In this document: positions 1 through 5,617 of the stretch, piece after piece
How the letters are laid out: every line of letters starts with the position of its first letter
Numbering within the stretch: position 1 is the first letter of the stretch
Source: Chloroflexota bacterium
GTDB taxonomy: Bacteria > Chloroflexota > Anaerolineae > UBA3071
DNA length: 6,865 nucleotides
NCBI GenBank assembly: GCA_014383605.1
Contig: JACNHM010000542.1
Span: forward strand, 1-6,865
Reading direction: 5' to 3'
The notes under the pieces: generated by a model
Told to the model about the DNA's origin: nothing
Databases searched by the model: none
The model's input: only the letters and a program-made list of their open reading frames with translations
Program-made: the position numbers and the translations under genes

Positions 1-436
1 CGATGCCCGGCCCCAGCGTCAGGGTGGGGTCTTGATAAAGTGTGATCTCTGCGCTTCCCTGCGGCGCCAACGCAGCGGTGGTGAAATCGGGCGGGATGAT
101 GACAACCACCCCGGCGTCCTGGCTGTCCACCGCTGCGCGGGCATCGGCTTCGTCAGCTGCTTCCGTCACTTGCAGGAGATTCGCCAGTCGCTCGTCTTGC
201 AGGAACCCGACCAACATTTGCCCGAAAGAGAAGCTGAACTGCGGCCCAGGCTGATCCAGGTTGACGACCTGCACCCGCGTCACCGGCAGGTCGAAGCCAC
301 CATCGCCCCCCAGCCCCCCGAAAGCAAAATAAATGATGCCAGTGATCAGCAGCGGCGCGACGAACATCATCACCAGCACGAACCCGCTGCGGAAGGAGCG
401 GAGCATGTCTTTGAGAGCGATGTCTAGAACTTTCAT
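1..436 (-). CDS. ABC-2 type transporter permease, N-terminal part (cut by window edge)
   Basis: This is the first 145 residues of a membrane permease that would pair with the ATPase encoded just upstream (517-1485) in an efflux-type ABC exporter. The protein begins MKVLDIALKDMLRSFRSGF, a cytoplasmic amphipathic lead-in. One strong membrane segment follows at about residues 19-40 (FVLVMMFVAPLLITGIIYFAF). A long hydrophilic extracytoplasmic region follows, with the VVIIPPDF pattern typical of the ABC-2/YhgE-like extracellular domain. The remaining membrane helices would lie beyond base 1. The start ATG (434-436) has a purine-rich GGAGAGAAGAGA tract upstream (complement of 443-454). The gap to the ATPase gene is 80 bp and is filled mainly by an inverted repeat, so co-transcription is likely but the spacing is looser than usual. 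The transported substrate cannot be told from this fragment. Confidence 0.88.
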   Translation of the reverse strand, partial: MKVLDIALKDMLRSFRSGFVLVMMFVAPLLITGIIYFAFGGLGGDGGFDLPVTRVQVVNLDQPGPQFSFSFGQMLVGFLQDERLANLLQVTEAADEADARAAVDSQDAGVVVIIPPDFTTAALAPQGSAEITLYQDPTLTLGPGI

Positions 437-456
437 GGGTGGTCTCTTCTCTCCGT

Positions 457-513
457 GTATTTCGTATTGCGTATTCCGTAGAAACGAGGCACGCAATACG
501 CAATACGGAATAC
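457..513. repeat. Imperfect inverted repeat between ABC ATPase and permease genes
   Basis: The arms at 457-479 and 491-513 are complementary over 23 bp with two mismatches, separated by an 11-base loop (480-490). Each arm is itself built from near-repeats of a 7-8 bp unit (CGTATTG/CGTATTC), so the element is a palindrome made of short iterations. It starts four bases after the ATPase stop codon and ends about 20 bases before the permease start, leaving the permease ribosome site just outside the stem. On the minus-strand transcript it would form a long AU/GC-mixed hairpin. No T-run follows, so a classic intrinsic terminator is unlikely. A role in mRNA stability or in the expression ratio of the two subunits, or a passive REP/MITE-like repeat, is possible. 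Confidence 0.85.
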
Positions 514-516
514 GCT

Positions 517-1485
517 TCAGTCCCGCAACGCCCGGCCCGTCAGGTGCAGAAACACCGCCTCCAGGTTGGGCTCCTGAATCTCCACCGACGTGATGCGCAC
601 CCCCATCTGGGTGGCCGACTCGAACAGGCGCGGCAGGACGACGTTGCTGTCGTCTACCAACAGCGTCAACATTCCATCCCTTCGACCACGCTCAGGGCAG
701 GCCTGGGCCGTGACTTGGTGCACCCCCTCGGTTGCCTGCCACTGCTCCAGCACCCGGCCTGACTCGGCGTTGATGGTCAGATCAATCCGATCCAGCTCGC
801 CGACGAGCTTGACCAGCTCGTCGTGCGTGCCGTGGGCGATCACCTTGCCCTGATCCATAACGGCGATGTGGTCGGAGAGCTCCTGGGCCTCTTCCATGTA
901 GTGGGTGGTGTAGAGGACGGTCATCCCCTGCTGGTTGAGTTCTTTGACGTTGTCCAGGATGTTGCGCCGGCTCTGGGGGTCAATGCCCACTGTCGGCTCG
1001 TCCATGATGATGACCTGGGGGCGGTGCAGCAGGGCGATGCCGATGTTCAGCCGCCGCTTCATGCCGCCGGAGAACTTGCCCACCCGCCCCTTCTGGCGTC
1101 CGGTCAGGCCGATGACCCCCAGCACCTCGTCCACCCGCTGGCTAAGCGCGGCACCGCGCAGGCCGTACATCTTGCCCCAGAAGTTGAGGTTCTCGCGGGC
1201 GGAGAGGTCCTCGTAGAGGGCGACCTCCTGCGGGATGACACCGATGGCCGCCTTGACCTCCATCGGCTGGCGCAGGATGGAGTGGCCCATCACCAGCGCG
1301 TCTCCCTGGGTCGGCTCCAGCAGGCAGGCGAGCATGGAGATGATGGTGCTCTTGCCCGCCCCATTGGGCCCCAGCAGGCTGAATATCTCGCCCGCCCGCA
1401 CGTCGAAGCTGACGCCCTGCACGGCGTAGACATCCTCGAAGTTCTTATGTAGATCCTGTGCTTGAATGGCTTTGTCGTTGTTCAT
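517..1485 (-). CDS. ABC transporter ATP-binding protein, DrrA/CcmA-type exporter ATPase
   Basis: This 322-residue nucleotide-binding subunit powers an ABC-2 exporter at the cytoplasmic membrane face; its likely partner permease follows at 1-436. Visible motifs in order are Walker A GPNGAGKST (residues 39-47), Q-loop PQE (85-87), signature FSGGMKRR (138-145), Walker B VIIMDEP (158-164), D-loop VGID (166-169) and switch histidine H195 in TTHYMEEA. The last 90 residues form the C-terminal extension usual for the daunorubicin-resistance (DrrA) subgroup, ending in NLEAVFLHLTGRALRD. The start ATG has AAGAGG five bases upstream (1491-1496). The C-terminal extension contains ACPERGRR (262-269), encoded by a small dispersed repeat at about 679-702; it is in frame and seems tolerated. 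The substrate is unknown: drug, lipid, polysaccharide or peptide export are all possible for this group. Confidence 0.93.
   Translation of the reverse strand: MNNDKAIQAQDLHKNFEDVYAVQGVSFDVRAGEIFSLLGPNGAGKSTIISMLACLLEPTQGDALVMGHSILRQPMEVKAAIGVIPQEVALYEDLSARENLNFWGKMYGLRGAALSQRVDEVLGVIGLTGRQKGRVGKFSGGMKRRLNIGIALLHRPQVIIMDEPTVGIDPQSRRNILDNVKELNQQGMTVLYTTHYMEEAQELSDHIAVMDQGKVIAHGTHDELVKLVGELDRIDLTINAESGRVLEQWQATEGVHQVTAQACPERGRRDGMLTLLVDDSNVVLPRLFESATQMGVRITSVEIQEPNLEAVFLHLTGRALRD
678..702. repeat. Small dispersed repeat inside the ABC ATPase gene (CPERGRR tract)
   Basis: The tract reads CCTTCGACCACGCTCAGGGC on the plus strand (679-698) and continues into AGGC. On the gene strand it encodes ACPERGRR. 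I recognise the CCTTCGAC...GCTCAGG pattern, and its peptide shadows CPERSRR and RPRSGQA, as a short interspersed element found many times in some bacterial genomes. This identification is from memory; within this window the tract occurs only once. Its length here is 24 bp, a multiple of three, so the reading frame is kept. Ordinary ATPase sequence is on both sides (QVTAQ before, DGMLTLLVDD after). Confidence 0.65.
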
Positions 1486-1514
1486 CGTAACCTCTTAACT
1501 GAGGGATGTGCATA

Positions 1515-1567
1515 GGGGAGTGCAGGCGCAAGCCTGCCTATGGGGCGGACTTGCGTCCGCACTCCTC
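1515..1567. repeat. Twin-hairpin palindromic element between ffh and ABC ATPase
   Basis: Two perfect 6-bp stems sit side by side: GCAGGC-GCAA-GCCTGC at 1522-1537 and GCGGAC-TTGC-GTCCGC at 1545-1560. An outer pair GGAGTGC/GCACTCC (1517-1523 and 1559-1565) encloses both, extendable by a G-T and a G-C pair. The two halves are also inverted copies of each other with a few mismatches, so each strand carries one stem capped by a GCAA (GNRA) tetraloop. The element lies directly after the ffh stop codon and ahead of the ATPase ribosome site. It could slow or end the ffh transcript or protect its 3' end, but there is no T-run on the minus strand. I suspect it is also a dispersed repeat, which cannot be tested inside this window. 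Confidence 0.75.
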
Positions 1568-1569
1568 CT

Positions 1570-2898
1570 TCACCCCCCCAACTGCCTCAACATCGAAAGC
1601 GGCCCCCGCCCGCTGGTGAGCTGCTTCATCATGCGCTGCATCTGGCGGAATTGGCCCAGGAGCTGGTTGATCTCCTGGACAGTGGTGCCGGAGCCCCGCG
1701 CGATGCGCCGCTTGCGGCTGGCGTTGATGATCTTGGGATTGCGCCGCTCCGCCAGGGTCATGGAATTGACAATGGCTTCGGTTCGCTTCATCTGCTCGTC
1801 GGTGACCTCCGGCGACACTTGCTGGCTGGCCTGGGAGAAGCCGGGGATCATGTCCAAGATCTGACTCAGGGGCCCCATCTTCTTGACCTCGCGCAGTTGC
1901 TGCCGAAAGTCCTCCAGGTCGAATTCGCCCTTAGCCAGCTTTCTACTCACCGCCAGGGCTTGCTCCTGGTCGAGGGTCGCCTCAGCCTTCTCGATCAGGC
2001 TGAGGACGTCGCCCATACCCAGAATGCGCGAGGCCAGGCGGTCGGGATGGAAAGGCTCCAGGGCATCGGTCTTCTCGCCCACGCCCAGGAATTTGATGGG
2101 CACGCCGGTCACGGAGCGGATGGAGATGGCCGCCCCGCCGCGAGCGTCGCCATCGGCCTTGGTCAGGATCAGGCCCGTCAAGCCCACCCGCTGGTTGAAG
2201 TCACCCGCGGCCCTCACTGCGTCCTGGCCCGTCATGGCGTCGGCCACCAGCAGCACCTCTTGAGGCGAGACCTTCTTCTTGATCTCCACCAGCTCCCGCA
2301 TCAACTCCTCGTCAACGTGCAACCGACCGCCGGTGTCCAGGATGACAGTGCTATAGGCGGACTCTTCGGCCCAACGGACAGCGTTGGCGCAAACCTTCGG
2401 TGGGGGCACTTTAGTGCCTTCTTGATAGACGGGGATGTCCAACTGCTTGCCCAGCACCTCCAACTGAGTCACTGCCGCTGGCCGGCGGGGGTCGGCGGCC
2501 ACCAGGAGGGGACGATGGCCGGACTTGTGCAGCCTCAGGGCCAGCTTGGCCGCCGTGGTCGTCTTGCCCGATCCCTGAAGGCCAACCAGCATGATGACGT
2601 GAGGCGGCGCGCCAGACAAGTCGAGCTTGCTGGGCTCGCCCAGAGTCTTGATCAACTCCTCGTTGACGATCTTGACCACCTGCTGGCCTGGCGTGAGGGT
2701 CCTCATCACCTCAGCGCCGACGGCCCGCTCGCGCACCCTGGCCACGAAGTCCTTGACCACTTTGTAGTTTACGTCGGCTTCCAGGAGAGCCAGTCGCACC
2801 TCGCGCATGGCGGCATCCACGTCGCCCTCGGAGAGCTTGCCCCGCTTGGCCAGTTTGCCGAACACATTTTGCAGCTTGTCTGTCAGATTCTCAAACAT
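1570..2898 (-). CDS. ffh: Signal recognition particle GTPase Ffh (SRP54)
   Basis: This is the 442-residue protein subunit of the signal recognition particle, which binds 4.5S/6S RNA and nascent signal sequences and docks with FtsY for co-translational membrane insertion. The N domain spans about residues 1-95. The G domain shows the P-loop GLQGSGKT (106-113), DPRRPAA (136-142), the G3 motif as DTGGR (188-192) where DTAGR is usual, TKADGDARGG (246-255) and GVGEKTDALEPF (272-283). The M domain (about 300-430) has GPLSQILDMIPG (342-353), the RNA-binding SRKRRIARGSG (394-404) and methionine-rich helices (QMQRMMKQL). The length is normal for the family, and the protein is complete. The start ATG is preceded by AGGAGA (complement of 2909-2914) and a strong promoter. 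It is the first gene of a likely transcript. The G3 substitution and the DPRR version of the G2-side motif are the only oddities. Confidence 0.98.
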   Translation of the reverse strand: MFENLTDKLQNVFGKLAKRGKLSEGDVDAAMREVRLALLEADVNYKVVKDFVARVRERAVGAEVMRTLTPGQQVVKIVNEELIKTLGEPSKLDLSGAPPHVIMLVGLQGSGKTTTAAKLALRLHKSGHRPLLVAADPRRPAAVTQLEVLGKQLDIPVYQEGTKVPPPKVCANAVRWAEESAYSTVILDTGGRLHVDEELMRELVEIKKKVSPQEVLLVADAMTGQDAVRAAGDFNQRVGLTGLILTKADGDARGGAAISIRSVTGVPIKFLGVGEKTDALEPFHPDRLASRILGMGDVLSLIEKAEATLDQEQALAVSRKLAKGEFDLEDFRQQLREVKKMGPLSQILDMIPGFSQASQQVSPEVTDEQMKRTEAIVNSMTLAERRNPKIINASRKRRIARGSGTTVQEINQLLGQFRQMQRMMKQLTSGRGPLSMLRQLGG

Positions 2899-2933
2899 TC
2901 GGTGATCATCTCCTCAAATCAATCAGTGGCGAC

Positions 2934-2962
2934 ATTGTAGTTGACTTTGGTGATTTCGTCAA
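2934..2962 (-). promoter_or_regulatory. Sigma70-type promoter for ffh
   Basis: Reading the minus strand, TTGACG (complement of 2957-2962) is followed after exactly 17 bases by TACAAT (complement of 2934-2939). These match the -35 and -10 consensus in five of six positions each, at the ideal spacing. Transcription would start near 2927, leaving a leader of about 30 bases that contains the AGGAGA ribosome site. The -35 box overlaps the stop codon of hutI (2959-2961), so ffh can be expressed independently of hutI despite the 60-bp gap. Confidence 0.75.
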
Positions 2963-4215
2963 GTAGAGAGCAACCCGCCACCCTTTATCACCCTATCCAC
3001 CAGGTTGACCCCGAAGCGATAGGGCAAATGGCGATAGTCAGGAATGTCCAGGACGATGACGTCGGCCTTCTTGCCGACCTCCAAGCTCCCCACCTGATGG
3101 CCCAACCCGACGGCGTGGGCAGCGTTGATGGTCGCAGCGGCGATAGCCTCGGCAGGGGTCATCTTCATGAAGCGGCAAGCCAGGGCGATGATCAGTTGCA
3201 TAGACTCGCACCAGCAAGTGCCGGGGTTGAGGTCGGTGGCCAGGGCCAAAGCTCCGCCGGAGTCAATGATCCGCCGGGCGGGGGTGTATTCGTGGTGACC
3301 CAGCCCGAAGGGCGTGCCCGGCAAAGCAACGGCGACGGTGTTCGACCCCGCCAGCAACTCGATCTCCTCGTCGGGGGTGCAGACCAGGTGGTCGGCCGAT
3401 ACCGCTCCCAGCTCTACCGCCAGCCTCGCGCCCCCCAGTGGCTTGAACTCGTCCGCGTGGATCTTCAGCCCGAAGCCCAGGGCCTGCGCTGCTTCCAGCA
3501 CTCGCCGCGACTGCTCCAGGGTGAAGGCTCCTTCGTCGCAGAAGACGTCGCAGAAGAGTGACGAGGGATGAGTGACGAGAAACGAGGCTGCTCTTGGTAG
3601 CATCTCCTCAACGACCAGGTCTACGTACTCATCGGTGCGGCCCTGGTATTCGGTGGGCACGGCGTGGGCGCCCAGGAAAGTGGGGACCAGGTCTACTGGG
3701 TGTTCTGCGTCCAGGCGGCGGATGGCTTCCAGCATCTTGAGCTCGTTCTCGGTGTCCAGACCATAGCCGGTCTTGACTTCGGCGGTGGTGGCGCCGTGGG
3801 CCAGCATCCGATCCAGCCGGGCGCGGCTCTCATCCACCAGTTGCTCCACGTTGGCCGTCCGCGTGGTTCGCACGGTGGACATGATCCCCCCGCCGGCAGC
3901 CATGATCTCCAAATAAGTAGCCCCCTTGACCCGCTGCTCGAACTCCCCCGCCCGGTCGCCAGCGAAGACCAGGTGGGTGTGGGGATCAACGAAGCCCGGC
4001 ATGACAACCTTGCCGGAGGCGTCTACCTCTTCAGCGGCCATGACCTGCCCCCGCACCTCCGAGGTCGGCCCCACCAGGGCAACGAGGCCATCCTTGACAG
4101 CCACCGCCCCGTCCTCGATAATACCCAATTCCCCCATATCTACCCCGCGCCTGGGGCCATCGGAGGCGAGGGTGAGTAGTTGGGCGGCGCTGTGAATGAA
4201 TAGATCAACGTGCAT
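2959..4215 (-). CDS. hutI: Imidazolonepropionase
   Basis: HutI catalyses the third step of histidine degradation, opening 4-imidazolone-5-propionate to N-formimidoyl-L-glutamate in the cytoplasm. The 418-residue amidohydrolase shows the metal ligands H79 and H81 in DPHTH, H253 in KIHADEF with E256, H276 in SADHLV, and D328 in ATDLNPG, plus the substrate-loop GGGIMSTVRTTR (108-119) and KTGYGL (148-153). I chose ATG 4213-4215 (MHVDLFIHSAAQ): it has a weak AAGAG five bases upstream and gives the family's usual length. The frame is open to an ATG at 4353, but those 46 extra residues look unrelated. Residues about 209-221 (AASFLVTHPSSLF) come from a small DNA repeat and seem about five residues longer than usual at this place. 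No hutH, hutU or formimidoylglutamate hydrolase gene is in the window, so the rest of the pathway must be elsewhere. Confidence 0.95.
   Translation of the reverse strand: MHVDLFIHSAAQLLTLASDGPRRGVDMGELGIIEDGAVAVKDGLVALVGPTSEVRGQVMAAEEVDASGKVVMPGFVDPHTHLVFAGDRAGEFEQRVKGATYLEIMAAGGGIMSTVRTTRTANVEQLVDESRARLDRMLAHGATTAEVKTGYGLDTENELKMLEAIRRLDAEHPVDLVPTFLGAHAVPTEYQGRTDEYVDLVVEEMLPRAASFLVTHPSSLFCDVFCDEGAFTLEQSRRVLEAAQALGFGLKIHADEFKPLGGARLAVELGAVSADHLVCTPDEEIELLAGSNTVAVALPGTPFGLGHHEYTPARRIIDSGGALALATDLNPGTCWCESMQLIIALACRFMKMTPAEAIAAATINAAHAVGLGHQVGSLEVGKKADVIVLDIPDYRHLPYRFGVNLVDRVIKGGGLLST
3556..3586. repeat. Short direct repeat tract inside hutI
   Basis: GAGTGACGAG occurs at 3556-3565 and again at 3570-3579, 14 bases apart, and ACGAG recurs a third time at 3582-3586. 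On the gene strand this reads CTCGTCACTC twice and encodes FLVTHPSSL (residues 212-220 of HutI), where family members normally have an alanine- and glutamate-rich stretch before the conserved FCDVFC. The CTCGTCACTC iteration resembles a dispersed repeat that I associate with uncultured Chloroflexota genomes; that link is from memory. The reading frame is intact and the active site is not interrupted. Confidence 0.65.
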
Positions 4216-4368
4216 GGGAACTCTTTCTGTTGAAATCTGCTGAAATCTGCACTGTGAGTCGCTAACACAAAGGCCCTCTCCATTCCCCGTCTCAGTGAAG
4301 TCGCAAGATCTGGAGATGAGGAAGGGGGGAAAGTGAGGGCCAGCCGCTATCATTATCTTAAGGCCGCT
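4216..4368. other. Intergenic leader between aminotransferase and hutI
   Basis: This 153-bp space holds the 10-bp tandem repeat (4231-4250), a 7-bp inverted pair GGCCCTC/GAGGGCC (4272-4278 and 4335-4341) that brackets about 56 bases, and a pyrimidine-rich run on the gene strand (CCCCCCTTCC near 4320-4329). The frame of hutI remains open through it, but the translated sequence does not look like protein. I found no convincing -35/-10 pair and no terminator with a T-run. It may carry a hutI promoter or leader control that I cannot define. Confidence 0.4.
4231..4250. repeat. 10-bp tandem repeat upstream of hutI
   Basis: TGAAATCTGC is repeated exactly twice with no spacer, ending about 15 bases before the hutI start codon (which reads leftward from 4215). 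On the transcript strand it reads GCAGATTTCA twice. The 10-bp period would put both copies on the same face of the DNA helix, which suits a regulator site, but two copies are too few to prove function. It may also be a fragment of a dispersed repeat. Confidence 0.55.
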
Positions 4369-5583
4369 CTAATCTATCCGCTGCTCCCGTATCACTGCTG
4401 CCAAAGCTCGCACCCCCGCGGCCATCTGGGTCTCGGAGAGGAAGCTGAAGGGGAGGCGGAGGTTGCGCCGGCCGCCTCTCCCCGACGGCTCGGCGAAGAA
4501 GCGCACGCCCGGCGCGAATAGGACTCCCCGCTCCGTGGCCTCGGCCAGCACCGCCTCGGCCTCCAGCGGCTCGGGCAGGGTCAGCCAGAGGAAGAAGCCG
4601 CCGGTCGGGCGGGTCCAGTGCACGCCGTCGGGCATCTCCTGCTCCAGAGCCTTCAGCAGCGCGTCCCGCCGGGCCCGGTAGCGGGCCACCAACTGGGCGA
4701 TGTGCGGCTCCAGCCACCCCTCCTGGCAGAAAGCGGACACCACGTGGGCCACGAAGGGGTTGGCTCCCCCCTCGTTCCCCTTCAGCCCACAGCCGACCAT
4801 CCGCCGGATCACCTCCGCTTCGGCGATGATCCAGCCCAGCCGCAGACCGGCGGCCAGTATTTTGGAGAAGCTCCCCAGCCGGATCACCCCTCGCTCTCCG
4901 GCCAGCTCGAACAGGGAAGGGGGCACCCGCCCCTCGAAACAGAGGTCGCGGTAGACGTCGTCCTCCACCAGGAGCAACCCCCGCTCAACGGCCAGTTCCA
5001 CCAGGGCCTTCCTGCGTTCCACCGTCAGGGTGATGCCAGCCGGGTTCTGGAAGGTAGGGATGGTGTAGAGGAAGGCGACCCGCCGCCCGGCCCGGCTCAG
5101 CGCGTCCAACTGCTCGGCCAGGGCCTCGACCACCAGCCCGTGGTCGTCAATCGGCGACTGTCTCAGCTCCACGGGGTGGTCGCGCAGCGTGCCGATGGCC
5201 TCGTGATAGCTGGGGGCCTCCACCAGCACCACGTCGCCGGGGCGGGCAAAGAGACGGGCTACGGTGTCCAGCCCCTGGGCCGCGCCGGCGCAGAGCATGA
5301 TGTTGGCTCGGGCGATGCGCAGCCCTTCGTCCCGTTCGACCTTGCCTATCAGGTAATCGAGCAGGGGGCCGTACCCCTGTTCGGGGCCGTATTGCAGGGC
5401 CAGCCGTCCCCGTGCCCGCAACGCCCGCTCGGTGGCGGCGATGATCTTCTCCACCGGGAGGAGATCGGGGTCAGGGTGGCCGTAGACGAACGGGATGGCC
5501 CCGGCTGGTCCGCCAGCCTGGACTCCTTCCAGTGGGTCGAATGGCGGTGCGGATGGTTGGTGAGCATGGATGTTGTCAGACAT
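4369..5583 (-). CDS. PLP-dependent aminotransferase, fold-type I (AraT/LysN/MocR-like catalytic domain)
   Basis: This 404-residue cytosolic enzyme should move amino groups between an amino acid and a 2-oxo acid using pyridoxal phosphate. The catalytic lysine is K241 in LGSFSKILAAGLRLGW. Other cofactor and substrate residues are visible: N180 in PTFQNPAG, D208 and Y211 in VEDDVYRDL, the phosphate-binding CAGAAQGLD (98-106), and R376 in NLRLPFSF, which would bind the substrate carboxylate. The closest described groups are 2-aminoadipate or aromatic aminotransferases (LysN/ARO8 type) and the catalytic half of MocR regulators. There is no N-terminal winged-helix domain, so it is an enzyme rather than a regulator. 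The start ATG (5581-5583) has GGAG seven bases upstream. The 34-bp gap to the TPR gene upstream suggests they may share a transcript. Substrate specificity cannot be read from motifs alone, so no symbol is given. Confidence 0.93.
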   Translation of the reverse strand: MSDNIHAHQPSAPPFDPLEGVQAGGPAGAIPFVYGHPDPDLLPVEKIIAATERALRARGRLALQYGPEQGYGPLLDYLIGKVERDEGLRIARANIMLCAGAAQGLDTVARLFARPGDVVLVEAPSYHEAIGTLRDHPVELRQSPIDDHGLVVEALAEQLDALSRAGRRVAFLYTIPTFQNPAGITLTVERRKALVELAVERGLLLVEDDVYRDLCFEGRVPPSLFELAGERGVIRLGSFSKILAAGLRLGWIIAEAEVIRRMVGCGLKGNEGGANPFVAHVVSAFCQEGWLEPHIAQLVARYRARRDALLKALEQEMPDGVHWTRPTGGFFLWLTLPEPLEAEAVLAEATERGVLFAPGVRFFAEPSGRGGRRNLRLPFSFLSETQMAAGVRALAAVIREQRID

Positions 5584-5617
5584 GGTTCATCTCCGTGACT
5601 CAATCACCGATTGCGGA

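Noticed and set aside
823..1452. A 209-codon plus-strand open frame opposite the ABC ATPase, plus similar ones at 2941-3561 and 3664-4179 opposite hutI.
   Set aside because: They have the same shadow pattern; no ribosome sites or independent protein features were seen.
1515..1567. A rho-independent terminator for ffh.
   Set aside because: The stems are good but no T-run follows on the minus strand, so it is listed as a repeat element with possible RNA function instead.
1540..2940. A 466-codon open frame on the plus strand, opposite ffh.
   Set aside because: It lies entirely antisense to a complete and unmistakable Ffh; its product is H/Q/L-rich without recognisable motifs, as expected when a GC-rich gene leaves an open complementary frame.
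4216..4353. An upstream ATG at 4353 giving HutI 46 extra N-terminal residues.
   Set aside because: The extra residues cover the tandem repeat and pyrimidine tract, do not resemble HutI, and make the protein too long; the start at 4215 fits the family and has a weak ribosome site.
4618..5598. A 326-codon plus-strand open frame opposite the aminotransferase.
   Set aside because: It is the antisense shadow of a complete enzyme with all cofactor residues; the predicted peptide is rich in G, P, H and Q and has no family features.
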